Below are positions 1 to 12,149 of a stretch of 64,000 nt of DNA, piece by piece. Position 1 is the stretch's first letter. Each line of letters starts with the position of its first letter. A program made the translations under genes and the position numbers. Under the pieces are notes generated by a model, which worked only from the letters and a program-made list of their open reading frames with translations, had not been told where the DNA came from and did not search any database. This stretch comes from Datura wrightii (lineage: Eukaryota; Streptophyta; Magnoliopsida; Solanales; Solanaceae): NCBI GenBank assembly GCA_035772735.1, contig JASDFA010000016.1, forward strand, positions 150,362,501-150,426,500, in the 5' to 3' direction.

Positions 1-790
1 ACAAACATACTTAATACTCGGCTTCTGGAACTTCCTTCTGGAGTTTATTCTATTTTACTATACTAGAATTACTAATTTGCCGAAGAAACTAGCTTTACAT
101 ACCTCAGTTGTCGATTTTCCGGCTAACTAGCGTAACTCGACCAATATTCAGCTATTTCTTCCAACTGCATTCATATTCATAGCAATTAAAATTAAATTCA
201 TCGATATTCTGGAAGAAAATACTATTTTGAATATATATATATAGCCCCAACTTGACTTATCTGAAAACAGCCGAAAACTCATTATTTCTCAAAAGTCCAG
301 AAGGGAGAAATTCTCACTTTAGGGCTAGGAGTATATTGACACTAATTTGGAGCAATTCCACTTACCTTAGCTCGGTAGGACGACAATTCACCGGCCGAAT
401 TTCATGAAACTAACTCCGCAGGAATGCTCTCTGCAGCTTTATTCTTCAGTATCCAGGGTTAATTTGAGTTTGGACCGTGTTTGACGGCGTAATCGGATGA
501 ATTTTATATTAAAACCTCGTTCCTCTCTATTCTCTGTTCGGTTTCTGAAAATAAGAATGGAAAATGAATTAAAAAAATGAAGTGGGGCTTTATATACTTG
601 GGCTTGGACACCCCCCTCCATGGCACGTTGCCATCGCGGAGGGGGTCTACCCGGTCTCCTCCTGCGATGGTTTGATGCGACGCTTGTACGGTCTTCCCCC
701 GAGCCTTTTCCTAGCATGTATGGCATTATAAAACTCTTAACCAACATGCGAATAGGTCATCTAAATGTCAAGAATTTACGGGGTGTAACA
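1..790 (-). mobile_element. Family-A LTR, right part, cut by window edge (E0)
   Basis: This is the end of an LTR of the same family as those at 8234, 25493, 33031, 45336 and 57607. It shares the stretch beginning CTTGCCGAAGAAACTAGC (about 75), a cytosine-poor middle, and the terminal motif GGGGTGTAACA ending at 790. Read on the minus strand the LTR begins TGTTACACCCC, so the element's sense strand is minus. What follows 790 is not the polypurine tract and CCTCGAATG internal sequence seen after the E1 and E4 LTRs, so this is either a 5' LTR (sense) or a solo LTR inserted into the family-B sequence to the right. No TSD can be tested because the left end is outside the window. The ORFs within it are not genes. 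Confidence 0.85.
587..690 (-). promoter_or_regulatory. LTR U3 promoter: TATA box plus GC-rich dyad cassette
   Basis: On the minus strand a TATATAAAG box lies at about 588-596. Immediately upstream (606-690) is a GC-rich block with GGCACGTTGCCATCGCGGAGG and an imperfect mirror, CCTCCTGCGATGG, near 668-680. The same position relative to the TATA box is occupied by related or different GC-rich dyads in the other LTRs of the window. Promoter function is inferred. Confidence 0.5.
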
Positions 791-1190
791 AAAGTCATTG
801 CACAAGACGCCTGTTTCTACAAGCTAAGAAACTAAAACTAAAACTAAAAATGAAATAGAGTGTCCAAATGTCTGAAAGAAGGACATTTGTTACGAAGGAG
901 TGAACTGTGTCCTCATCTGCTTACCTTCTAAATCCCCAAAAGCTACTGGTTTACAGGTGAGGATTTGAAGAACTTTCGGGCTCAAATTCTGCACTCAGAA
1001 AAGAATGTAGGGGTAGGGTCAGTACATGACACAGTACTAGTAGGTATCATGGGCTGACCTTACATAATAACAGATAATTAAAGCAAAAGTGATATAAAAA
1101 GGATCCACAACATTATATAGAAATACAAGGCCATTTTATGAACACTAGCTCTACTCAGGAATCAGCAGGGCTGCTCACTAGATTAGACCT

Positions 1191-1271
1191 CTCGCTGCAA
1201 TAGTCACTTGTCCACTACAGCAGTCTCGCTGCAGAAATGGTTACACTGCAGCGGCACTGCTTATGGCAGTA
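1191..1271. repeat. CTGCAG-type GC dyad block 1 in family-B LTR
   Basis: A GC-rich block in an AT-rich LTR with repeated CGCTGCA / TGCAGCG half-sites that can pair with one another. The homologous block is at 32921-32985 in copy 2. Function unknown; probably the family-B counterpart of the cassettes in the other LTRs, though it lies far from the sense 5' end. Confidence 0.4.
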
Positions 1272-1739
1272 GCTCGATATGTTGCACTCTTCTCAGTTCA
1301 TCCATCCCATAGTTTAGTAGATCAACGGGTTAACATTTCACATACTCCGTAAATCCATCAAACACGTATAATAAAAGAACAATCACATAATCTATCAAGA
1401 GCTACAATTACTCAATAACTACACACAGTGAAAAAGTCACACTTAGCACTAAAAATATGTTCTTTGTTACTAATTCACATCATATCCATTTTGCACACTC
1501 TCGTAGCATGTTTCTCATCCACTTCATTAACATAAATAGAATCACAAAATAAAATGCAAACAACACAACCAAGGGTAACATGATGGGCACACGCCTCCGT
1601 CATTTCCTTTTATCACTCAACCACACGAATCATGTACACACACGCCAGAGGGTCTTATTTGTGCCCATCCAGTCGTGACCTGCAAGGGACTCTAGAAATC
1701 TATGTACTGTACCGGAGTGGCACCCGCTCCCACTCATAT

Positions 1740-1835
1740 GCTCATCTGGATGCTCCTCTTAGAAACGAGCCACTCAAATAATGTTATTCGTTCGCCCGGA
1801 TACTCCCCTCGAGATCGAGCCTCTCATTTTAGGAT
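1740..1835. repeat. Two-unit tandem repeat GGATGCTC...GAGCC in family-B LTR
   Basis: Two diverged units of the pattern 'CTGGATGCTC ... GAGCCACTCA' occur here. The same pattern is amplified to about four units at 35925-36125, so the copy number differs between two copies of the LTR. Confidence 0.5.
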
Positions 1836-2720
1836 GTAAATTCTATCATTCATCATTCTCATAAAAAGAACAAATCAAGTGCATCATTTCATCATACAAA
1901 AGGTTATAATCTACTCCTCAAGTAAGCCATTATCAACTAAGAACTCTCTCATTAACGAAATGTGATCGCGTTACTAAACATTCAGCACAGATAATTCCAT
2001 TATCATATACACAATCTTTTAAACAAGTCATCACAGTTCAACATCACATCATAGTCACAATGTTGAAATAAATATCAACAATAGACTCACATATCATATA
2101 AATGTCCGAAGACCAATCGTATATAAACATTGCACAATATACATGCCATTATACAGATCTATCCCTATAAACCGTAACCTACCTCGATTACTCAAAATTA
2201 TCGGTTTCGCTACTCTGCATGAGCTTTGACCTTCCTCAATGCTACAGATTGTTTGAAATCTACACACATATAATCATTGATTAATCGCTCCTCAAGATAG
2301 GGCCTAATTCAATCAAACCCTTCTCTTTTTAGGGCAATTCAACAGAAAACTCTTCCTTTCCACCTAGTTCTAGGTCCCCACCTTGTCTAGCCCATCAACA
2401 TTAATAAGAGGGACCCTGGGAAGTAAACATTAATCAAATTTCAACAATCAAACCTCCCATTACTCCCCCACAATCTCATCCCTAGTTCATCAACTTAGTG
2501 TTTTTCTCTATATAACTTACACTATTAAAGGTCTACAAGCAATCTAGGATCAACACTAATCATAGTAGAGGTCAGAGAATTGAGATTCTTACCTTCGGAG
2601 AGTAGTTCACTACCCTGGAGAAATTTTTCGTCTTTTATCCCTTCTGATCGAGGTTTTTGAGAATAATGGGGTAGAACCCTGTAATTCCCACTTAAAACCC
2701 ACTTTCTGACTCTTGTTGTT

Positions 2721-2845
2721 CGCTGCAGCGGTCACATTTCCGCTGCAACTGCCATAGGGTCGCTGTGGCGGTTCCAGCGGTTACTCCATCATTCCGCCAC
2801 AACGAAACTCCGACCGCTACCACAGTCTCACTGCAGTGGGAACCC
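2721..2845 (-). promoter_or_regulatory. CTGCAG-type GC dyad block 2 in family-B U3
   Basis: Dense GC-rich half-sites (CGCTGCAGCGG, CCGCTGCA, GCTGTGGCGG, CCGCCACA, CTGCAGTGG) lie about 130 bp from the sense 5' end of the LTR (2974), the distance at which the family-A and E1b LTRs carry their promoter cassettes. I see no convincing TATA box next to it. Regulatory role is inferred from position only. Confidence 0.35.
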
Positions 2846-2974
2846 GAAACAGTAGCTACCCAAAATTGCACAGTTCTATACTTAGTTTATTTCACAACCT
2901 CCCTATCTCATCCTTAGACAGTTTTCTGTATTCTATGCCCTTAACCATCCCATAATGACATCCGGATCGTTACA

Positions 2975-3900
2975 AAAAAATAGAGTTCACACTTAACAAA
3001 GTAGTTATTTAGTTATTTTTTTAGTATTTAGAATTTTTAATTAATTTAGTTTATATATTAAATCATTTATTATTTAAAATATATATAATATATTAAAATT
3101 TAAAAGCAATTAAGATTTTATATTTTAAGAATAATTATACTTTGAATAAAATTATATTTATAATGCAAATCAATCTTATATTAGGACTTTTAAAAATACA
3201 ATTTGAAAAAAGAGCATCTTGGAGCACAAAGCATCTCATGTTCATAATGTTCGGAGAAGGATCGCACCACACTAAATGTAATATAGACAGTCTATCCTAA
3301 TGCAAGTATTAGTGATTATATTCACTAATTTTGATGAGTTTTTCTTAGTTTGGACGATCAACTATAAATAAATAAATGAGTTTGTGATATGATATCAATT
3401 TATTAGTGTCAAAACAAGCTAGTAGTAACTCATAGTACAATTTCGTAAGTGTTAATTGTTTAAACTATTAACTTATATTATATGTTCTATTCTATTATAC
3501 AAATTTATATTATAATGCATCTTCATAATGTTAATATTTATATTAAATGTTTATCTGTTAATATTGTAGCAATGAAAATTTTATAATAACTAACATGAAA
3601 TATACATATAAAGCATGCATTTAAGTGTTCTTGTAAAAAGGAATGACTTTTTAACCTTTCAATCAAATATTATTTCTATGACATTTTTATTCATTGAAAC
3701 AAGTATTAGAACAAACTGAAGAAAAGATTACTGAATTAGATCAAACTCTTAAACTTAATTATTTTGAATATTCATAAATTTCTTTCTAAATTCTTATATT
3801 ATTACACAAATACATTTTTTAAATATTACTTATTGTTATTTTAAAAATTTATTCTTATTACTATGAGGGACACGCGCTGGGTGTGTACACTAAGACTAAT
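2975..3900 (+). repeat. 0.93-kb dispersed repeat, copy 1; possible Helitron-like 3' end
   Basis: The stretch begins near ATAGAGTTCACAC and ends near ACACTAAGACTAAT. A second direct copy at 5594-6525 follows it almost throughout with small indels. Both right ends read as ATGAGG, a short imperfect dyad (GACACGCGCTGGGTGTGTAC here), a few bases, then CTAAT. A hairpin just before CTAR(T) is the Helitron 3' signature, but the hairpin is weak and no 5' TC end is certain. No coding capacity. Confidence 0.4.
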
Positions 3901-5593
3901 ACTATATTAAAAATGTGAACACCCTCAAAAATATTAATTAAACTTTTTACTCTTTATTAAAAAATATCGCAATAGACAAAATCATCATTTACTTTTTTAA
4001 AATAAATTATCTTTTAACTGTTATTTCAAAATTTTCCATAAAGTTTAAAAAAATTTCACACCGAAAGTTTCCATTTCGAAAATTTTCATGAAGTTCCATG
4101 TCTACTGCTTTTTCTTTTTTACATTTTTTAACTGAAAATTTTCATAAAGTTTAAAATTTTTCATACCGAAATTTTTTATAAAGTTTGCTATTTCCACATC
4201 AACTATTAAAGTATTCACACCTCCTACGAATTTTTTTCTCTTATATTAAGTTTTCCATTTATAGCATAATTATATTTGTGGTCTAAACCTTTAAAAAATC
4301 TCCTAAATTTCCATTTCCTTTTTATTAGTCAAGATTTTTTTTCCTTAATTTCTTTTTTCCTTGTTGATAATAGTGTTCCGCTCCTATAAAAGAATTTATA
4401 ATTGTATAATTTAATATCAACACTTTTTCTTCAATCTCCAACTTTTGTATGTTTTTATATCTGTCTTAAAATCTATCTTTCATGTCATGTTTTGAATTTT
4501 TTTTCATATTCATGTTTTGGATTTGAAAAAGACAATAGTAATTGCTATACTAGCTCAAGTTGTTTGCATTCAAATTAATTTAACTTAGATTGTCTTCGTT
4601 AGTTGAGTCTAATATTGATATTATATGAGTTAAAATTTGTGTTATTGCTAACTGACATTCTTCATCTCCTCATATTGTCACAAATTTCAGTTATTCAGGT
4701 AAAGTAATCTCCTCATCTCATAAAATAAATCTTTTAAACTTATAGATTAGTATAATTATAAAGTTTGTGCATAATTTATTTTAAATAATCTTGCAATGGA
4801 ATCTGAAAAGGATTTCGTAAATGAAATTATGCCAATTAACAACTTAAGGCCATACTGATTCTCATTGCATAGTAAAAGTCTTAGTAATTGGAGTTTTTCC
4901 TATCATTAAAAAACTTCGCAATATACAAAATTGTCATTTTCTATTTTACTTAAATAATTATCATTTAATTATTATCTTAATATTCAGTACATTGAAATTA
5001 ATTAAAGGTATATTTATTAAATCTTAAATATTCGAAAAAGGTAAGAACTCCCAATATTAGTATTTTAAAATTGACTAAAGTTTTGCTTCTTAAATCTTTC
5101 CTTATATGAACTATATTAAAATTCCTAACATCTAAGACTTTAAAATCAATTACAATTCTATTAACTTATATCAATCGTTTATCTATTAAATTAACTAATT
5201 ATCCATCACAATATTTTAACTCATGGTATGAAAAAATAAATTAAAGTGTGTAATTTTATTAAGCAATTAATACGTTGAATTCCTCCTCCTCCCTCTTCTT
5301 CTTCTTTTTTTTTAAAAAAATTGTATAATCGAAAAAAAAAATATCGAAACACAACATACTTTAAGTTGTTTCAATTAATCAAGTGATCTTGTTATTCACT
5401 ATCTTTAGTTAAATCTGCACTCTTTTCTTCCAGTTTAATTTATATAAAGTTGTTTGAGTAGACATAGATTAAGAGAGAAGGAAAAGATTGAGCTGAAATC
5501 ATAGGTAAAATGAAAATTGTAAAACCAAGTTATTATTAAATGTTTAAAGTATGAAGCCTCATACAAAAATATCATTCAGTTTTTTACCCTTTT
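3901..5593. other. AT-rich intervening DNA, no gene seen
   Basis: Very AT-rich sequence with poly-A/T runs. A fragment near 4900-5100 resembles itself in small pieces, but I found no ORF, RNA gene, LTR end or TIR. It separates the two copies of the 0.93-kb repeat. Confidence 0.5.
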
Positions 5594-6525
5594 AAAAATA
5601 GAGTTCACACATTAACAAAATAGCTATTTAATTATTTTTTAATATTTAAGATTTTAAAATTACCTAAATTTTATATATTAAATCCTTCCTTATTTGAAAT
5701 GTATAGAAAATATTAATATTTAGAAATTTAAAAGCGATTAAGATTTTATCTTTTAAGAAATAATTATATGTTGAATAAAATTGTACTTATAATGCAAATC
5801 AATCTTATGTTTAGGACTTTTGGAAATACAATTTGAAAAAAGGATAGCCCGATGCACAAAGTATCCCGCATTAACAGAGTTCGGAGAAAGAAGGAGTGTG
5901 ATATAGATATTCTACCCCAATGCAAGCGCTAATGGTTGTTTTCACTAATTTTGACGAGTCTTTCTTAATTTGGATGATCAATTACAAATAAATAAATGTG
6001 TTTTTGATATGATATCAGCTTATTAGTGCCAAAACAAACCAGTAATAACTCATAATACGATTTCCTAAGTGTTAATTATTTAAACTAATAACTTATACTA
6101 TATGTTCTATTCTACTATATGACTTTTATTATAATATGTCTTCATAATGCTAATATTTATATTAAATTTTAATTTGTTAATAGTGTAGTAATACAAATTT
6201 TGTAATAATTAACATGAAATATACATATAATGCATGCATTTAAATGCTCATGTAAAAGGGAAAGATTTGTTTATCTTTCAAACACTATTTTTATGATTTT
6301 TGGTTTCAGTGAAATAAGTATCAGAACAAACTGAAAAAAAAACTATTAGATTGGATCAAACTCTTAAACATAATCATTTATCAATTTAAAATTCGTAATT
6401 TTTTTCTAAATTCTTTTATTATTACACGAACATCTTTTTAAAAAAAAATTATTTATGCTATTTTTAAAATTTTATTCTTATTAATATGAGGTACACGTGT
6501 GAAGCGCATACACAAAGACTAATTT
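5594..6525 (+). repeat. 0.93-kb dispersed repeat, copy 2
   Basis: Direct repeat of 2975-3900, starting at AAATAGAGTTCACAC and ending with ACACAAAGACTAAT. Its end dyad (TACACGTGTGAAGCGCATACAC) differs from copy 1 at several bases. Divergence by eye is roughly 15-20%, so the two are old copies of a family rather than a recent segmental duplication. Confidence 0.45.
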
Positions 6526-6782
6526 CTAAAATACTTTTTGAAAAGTTCTCATATTTGAAAAGAATATATGTAAATTAAAACAAAATAAAAACAAAAAAAA
6601 AGGTGCACTACCGCACGACTTGTCCGTTCCTCCTTTCTTCACATTTTTTATTTTATTTGTGTTTCTAATTTTCATGTTTAATACTTTTACTATTTCTTTG
6701 TCTGGCTTAGTTCAGAGTATAAGGGTCAAAGTTATTAATGTTCAATGGCAATTAAGACATAAAATTCCCAATTTTAAAAATA

Positions 6783-6813
<31 letters not shown>

Positions 6814-6814
6814 A
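6783..6814. repeat. (TA)n microsatellite
   Basis: About 16 consecutive TA units within AT-rich sequence. Confidence 0.9.
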
Positions 6815-7461
6815 CTACTCTATAAGTCATAATAATTAATATTTACGATACTTAAAATCAATTTGAAAAAAATATGATAAGAAAATATTCTTTAATTGTT
6901 CAAATAGTAAATAAAATAAATAAATTAAAATAGAGAGCACAACATTTCATATGGGGTAAAAAGGGTCTTGAATAGGTAGATGAATGATGTAACAACACGC
7001 GGTGAGGATAATTAGACACAGTGGTCCGCTAAAAAATATTGAACAACATCTTCGGTATGATCAATAAATGCAACTTAGTTCAGAAGGTTTCATAATCAAC
7101 ACTACCAGAACCAATGTCTTGCTAGTAAGGCCCATCTGGCTCCGGAGGCACGGGATTGGATGTCACACTCATTATTCTCGCGAAAAATGAGTCATTGACA
7201 CGTTACAACTCTATTTAGGATTTAAAAGAGAAGAGTTAGCACTTAACGAATCAAGGTGTGTTAGGCACCATTCTAAACTAACTACGTAGATAATTCCATT
7301 TTATTAGTCTGTTACCAATAGGGCAAAAGTTCAAGTTACCTTGAAAAGAAGGTGTTAAACATCTTTTGAGGTCCACAAATATAAGTTCATGCTGCATTCA
7401 TTAATACGTGGGGTTTAAGTGATAAAGAAAGGGTCAATGATTTTAGTAAAGCTAAAATAAC
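6815..7461. other. Unassigned repeat-like DNA, possibly decayed LTR
   Basis: No ORF. The stretch around 7180-7400 (GTTACAACTCTATTTAGG, CACTTAACGAATCAAGGTG, GGTCCACAAATATAAG) has the look of Solanaceae repeat DNA I recall as LTR-derived, but I cannot define ends or a TSD. Confidence 0.25.
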
Positions 7462-7905
7462 TACTCCCTCTGTTTAAAAATAAGTGATGTTTTTCGCTCA
7501 TGCACACCCCTTAAGAAAACTACATATTTCTAAGAAGTACACTGTAGTTTTACTCACTTACCCCTAATAAATATTTTGAAAAAGATGTAACTCTTTATTA
7601 TTTTCTTAGTTACGTAAAACTCTCTCCACTTAGATAAGGATAAAATTGAAAGAATATCATTAATGTCTTCTGATTATGTAAAATACCACTTATTTTGAAA
7701 CAAAATCAAAAGGCTAAAATACCACTTATTTTGAAACGGAAGGAGTGACTTTTTAATATTTTCTCGATTATGTAAAACTCTTTCCATTTAAATAGGGGTA
7801 AAATTGGAAGAATATCATTAATGTCTTCTTGATTATGTAAAATACCACTTATTTTGAAATAAAATCAAAAAGTTAAAACATCACTTATTTTAAACGGAGG
7901 GAGTA
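7462..7905. mobile_element. Stowaway-like (Tc1/mariner) MITE with internal duplication
   Basis: Terminal inverted repeats CTCCCTCTGTTTAAAAATAAG (7464 on) and CTTATTTTAAACGGAGGGAG (ending 7903) are flanked by TA on both sides (7462-7463, 7904-7905), the Stowaway/mariner TSD. The element is 440 bp, non-coding and non-autonomous. A third, internal TIR copy (ACTTATTTTGAAACGGAAGGAG, about 7718-7746) ends the first of two direct repeats of roughly 150 bp that share GTAAAACTCT, ATCATTAATGTCTTCT and GATTATGTAAAATACCACTT. So the element is a normal-length MITE enlarged by an internal tandem duplication including its right end. Confidence 0.85.
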
Positions 7906-8228
7906 TGTGATTAAATGCATAGGCTTAAAATTTTAAAATAAGTAAATAAACTAAGTGTAAATTGAACTATGTAGTGTAATATCAGGTGATAACGTATTTA
8001 GTCATTGATTATACGAATAAATATAATTAAACATACAAAGCTGATTGTCAACTAAAGAAGTTAGATAATATGAGATTTTACTCGAATAAGCGAGAAGCAG
8101 GAAGTTTGAAACAGTAGTTTCAAGAAAATCTAATTTTTATAAAAATTCATAATTTACAGCTTAAACATCTATTAAGATCTTAACTACCCCAAACAAAGTA
8201 AAGGAAAGATAAAATGAGTTATCATTAT
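7906..8228. other. AT-rich DNA, no feature seen
   Basis: Short AT-rich stretch between the MITE and the TSD of E1. No ORF or repeat signature recognised. Confidence 0.5.
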
Positions 8229-8233
8229 AATCA

Positions 8234-10343
8234 AGTCACGCCCCATTTTGAGAGGCATGACTGACACCTGATGTCCTACTAAGGTCTGAACTGACCTGAC
8301 TGAGCTTACGCACCTCTGGTGCATGACTAACACTAAATCTCAAATCAAGAAAACGACGGGCTATATCTCGGCTGTAAACACAGCCCCCGGCCGGTAAAGC
8401 TTTATAGTACCTGTAAAAGAAAACAACTGCCCAAAAACAGATAATAATAGGGAATCCTATGCGAGCCGACAAGACCACCATGATGTCTAGTTATGACTGT
8501 AAAGTAAATCCAGCATGAACTAATCTATGGCCGACAAGGCCGCTAACTAACAGCTAAACAAGGCCCCACACGACCAACAAGCAAGATAAAACATATATGG
8601 GCCCCACACGGCCAACAACAACTAACCACAGGGAATTAGAATAGCCTGCAAGCCTCTAGGAGTGATATACTGATCGAGACAGGGCCCCGACCTACCCATA
8701 AACTGTACACACAAAAAGAGTCAACCTTCTAACTAGGAGCTTCGAGGAAAAGGAGCTGACTGCATTGCTAATCTAGCTGAAAACTAAGAAGGCCCTAATC
8801 CGCGTCTATCCGCACCTATAGGCAAGTAATGCAGCGCCTCAAGAAGGGCGTCAGTACAATATGTATTGAATATATAAGGCCGTAACTGTAAATAACTGAA
8901 TGAACTGAAATGAAACTGAAGATAACTGCAAAGAAGGGATAGGAATACCACCTGATTAGCTGCACTTCTTACTGCCTAATCTATTAGTAACTAATGCAAA
9001 CAAGAACCTTACCTGGCCCCTATAAGCTGGAAGGTACAACCAGCACAGAATAACACATCCGGGCCCCCCATAAGCCCTGGTGAGTACACTTCAGTCTATA
9101 TATCCCTAACAAGGTTATACTGAGTCATCTAGCAACTATAGCCATCCTACCAGTCTCCTGAATTTGCAATTGAGCCCGTTCGACCCCTGAACTGTAGTTG
9201 TATCTGAGTCCAGTGGACTCCTGATATCTGATATTTACACCCCGGGTATCAGGCTCAACAGGGGGTGTGGTGTAGTGCTGATCGGCGTAAAATAGTCCAG
9301 CCATGGAATGGACTATATGGAGACCTTGGATCCCATTTTCGTCCCTTGTGGAAGGCACACCGCTCCTTGGAGCGACGTCATCTCGCCACTGGCGGGCGTC
9401 GACATAGCTAGTAACCCTATGGTTGGTCAGGGAATGTTATACAGGCGTAATCAATCCCCAAACTAAACATGTAATACTGATCTCAGCTAATAACAACAGC
9501 TAAACATAATAGATATGCTTTTGATCTTGTTACTGGGATTCAAACTGAGTTATAATACTAAAAGAACTAACTTGCCGAAGGCATTTTCCTTAACATACCT
9601 GGATTGCCAATTTCTGATTAGCTGGCAAGTTCCAATCCGCATTCAACAGCTTTTTCTAACGGTAATCGTATTACTGGGATAATGAGACTAGTTTTAGTAC
9701 TAAATTCAGCAAAAATGATAACTTTCTATATAACTATTAACTATACTTCAACTTAACGAAACACGATTGAAAATGTATAATTTCTCAAGAGTTCAGAAGG
9801 GAGAAATACTTACTTGAAGCCTCTGATCATATAGAAATTACTTTGAAGTCATTCCGACAACTTTGACTTGGTGGGGTTACGATTTGCCAGCTGAATTTAA
9901 CGAAACTAACTCCGTAGTAATTCTCCTTACGACCTTAAACTTCAATACCCGAAGTTAATTTGAATTCAGGCAGCGTTTCATAGCATAAACGGAGGTAATT
10001 TAATAGAAAATGTTGTATCTCTCTTCTCTAACCGCGGGTCTATTTTATTTGGATGATACCAATGAAAACATTGAACTTATATAATTTGGGCGGTGGACAC
10101 GAGGTCCATGGAACGGACCCCAACGCATCAATCCTGGGTCGTGCCATGCAACCCAATGCACCAGGGAGGGGTCCGTGATATGTTGCCCCTTCGGGCAGCT
10201 GGTCCGGCCCTCTCCCTTGCAAGCTTGACTCTGCGCTCATTTGACCTTTTCCCTGGGCCCTTTTTCGTATGTGTCAAACTCTAAAATCCTTGACTAATGT
10301 GCGAATAGGCCGACTAAACTTTAGGAACTTATGGGGTGTAACA
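8234..10343 (-). repeat. E1 3' LTR (family A)
   Basis: Left LTR, 2110 bp, 3' in the sense direction. The first base of the expected TGTCACG terminus is mutated (AGTCACGCCCC); the right terminus is GGGGTGTAACA at 10343. The terminal palindrome of the family (GGCACC-T-GGTGCC) is decayed here to GACACCTGATGTCC at about 8263-8276. Small ORFs inside are not genes. Confidence 0.9.
10075..10205 (-). promoter_or_regulatory. U3 TATA box and GC-rich cassette, E1 3' LTR
   Basis: TATATAAG on the minus strand at about 10077-10083, preceded (to the right) by a GC-rich block 10090-10205 containing GTCCATGG, TCCGTGATATGTTGCCCC and CGGGCAGCTGGTCCGG. It matches 27345-27425 in the other LTR. This is the same slot that holds other cassettes in sister LTRs. 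Confidence 0.45.
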
Positions 10344-10360
10344 TCCCCCCCCTCCCAGGA
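10344..10360 (-). other. E1 polypurine tract
   Basis: On the minus strand CCTGGGAGGGGGGGGA runs directly into the LTR start TGTTACACC, the expected primer for plus-strand DNA synthesis. The adjacent CCTCGAATG motif also recurs next to the E4 LTR (about 60225). Confidence 0.8.
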
Positions 10361-10614
10361 ATATTCATCCTCGAATGTCACTTACAGGAGTTTAACTTTT
10401 CCATCTGTTATTCTGGAAAAAATTCGGCAAAGTCTCCCCTATAATATGGACTATCTGAAAAACCTGAAATGCAGAAAAGTTCAACACAGGCACTTCATAT
10501 AACACTATAACAACTATTTCACAATAAGGCTGGAGTCAACTGAGCAATATATATAACACAAATCATGAAATGGAAACTGAATCAATCACTTACCTTAACT
10601 GCATAGTCTGGACT

Positions 10615-12120
10615 AAGCTTGGAACAAATGAGGATATCTGGATCTCATATCATCCTCAGCTTCCAAGGTCATCTCTTCTCTATTCCTGTTTCTCCACAAT
10701 ACCGTAACAGAAACGACATCTTTGGTTCTCAACCTACGAACCTGCCGATCTAATATAGCTACTGGAACCCCTTCATAAGCTAATTTCTCAGTAACCTAGA
10801 CGTCCTCAACTGGCACAATTCGGGATGGATCTCCTATACACTATTGTAACATTGATACATGAAAGACCAAGTGAACCAATTCTAACTTCGAAGGCAAATC
10901 TAACTCATATGCCACCTGGCCTATTCTCCGGAGGATTCAATACAGTCCTATAAATCTCGGGCTAAGCTTGCCTTTCTTACCAAACCTCATCACGCCCTTC
11001 ATTAGTGAAACTTTTAAAAAAATACCCAGCCACCTACATCGAACTCTAGGTCTCGACACCGTATATCAGCGTAAGATTTTTGACGGCTCTGTACTGTCAG
11101 CAGGCGTTCTCTGATAAGTTTTACTTTCTCCTCTGACTGATGGATTATATCTGGTCCAATTAACTCTGATTCTCGTACCTCGAACCAACCAACTGGGGAC
11201 CTGCATTTCTGCCCATATAAGACTTCATAAGGTTCCATCTGGATTGCTGAATGATAACTGTTATTATAAGCAAATTCAATAAGCGGTAAATATTCATCCC
11301 AACTGCCTCCGAAATCTAATACGCATGCCCACAACATATCTTCGAGTGTCTGAATTGTACGTTCTGCTTGTCCGTCTGTTTGAGGGTGGAAGGCTGTACT
11401 CAGGTTAACCTGTGTCCCTAGGCTTTTCTGAAAGGACTGCAGAATTTAGCTGTGAACTGCGGCCCTCTGTCAGAACTAATTGATACTAGGACACCATGCA
11501 ATCAAACTATCTCTCTGATATACAGTTCAACACAGTCCTCGGCTGAGAAGGTAGCTCTGACTGGCAGAAAATGAGCTGACTTCGTCAATCTGTCGACAAT
11601 CACCCAGATGGAGTCAAATCTACGTCTAGTATGGCGTAATAAAATCCATGTTGATTACTTCCCATTTCCACATAGGCACTGTTATTTCCTGTATCAATCC
11701 GTCGGGCTTTTGATGTTCCGCCTTCACCTGCTAGCAATTAGGACATTGTGCTACAAATTTTGCTACCTCCTTCATTTCGGCCACCAGTAAATATCTTTTA
11801 TGTCATGATACATCTTTGTTGAACCTGGATGAAGAGAATAACAAGAATAATGCACCTCTTCCATGATCTGCTGGCGTAGTCCTTCCACATCTGGAACACA
11901 GAGGTGGCCCCTATATCTCACGACCCCGTCTGCGATTACTTCGGAAATTGATACTTCCCCTTGCTGAGCTTTATCTCTGAGCTGGACCAGGTTAGGGTCT
12001 TTATATTGCCATTCTTTCACCTCTACAACCAAGGATGATACCGTAGTATTCTGGATCATTGCTCCACTATCTCCCGAGTCTACTATTCGGACGGCCAAAC
12101 TGGATAACTGATGCAATTTT
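10615..12120 (-). pseudogene. pol: E1 integrase and C-terminal chromodomain-like region, decayed
   Basis: Reading leftward: 12116-11772 holds the zinc-binding N-terminal part (HYSCYSLHPGSTKMYHDIK, then the YWWP motif). The catalytic core across about 11770-11340 is broken by stops and frameshifts, although an NMDF-type motif with the first catalytic Asp is still readable near 11645. 11337-11014 is the post-core region (SWDEYLPLIEFAYNNSYHS, RSPVGWFEV). 10990-10615 degenerates into the C-terminal LWRNREEMTLEAEDDM-like motif of plant chromoviruses followed by YPHLF. The equivalent in E4 (60644-61183) is better preserved. The product would insert the cDNA into host DNA; this copy cannot make it. 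Confidence 0.85.
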
Positions 12121-12149
12121 CAGGCCAATTCCCGCTGTTCGGGCTTCAA

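Larger units (their letters stand above)
791..2974 (-). mobile_element. Family-B LTR, copy 1 (left part lost or displaced by E0)
   Basis: Recognised because its segments recur in order in 32430-33030, 35163-36472 and 39063-40069: the ACTAGTAGG-CATCAT motif (1036 and 32678), a GC dyad block (1191-1271 and 32921-32985), the GGATGCTC-GAGCC repeat (1740-1835 and 35925-36125), and the ACCTACCT motif (2180 and 39606). The right end is GGATCGTTACA at 2974, i.e. on the minus strand it begins TGTAACGATCC, a form I associate with Solanaceae LTRs. No coding potential. Whether it is a solo LTR or one end of an element is not visible. The superfamily is not determined. Confidence 0.6.
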
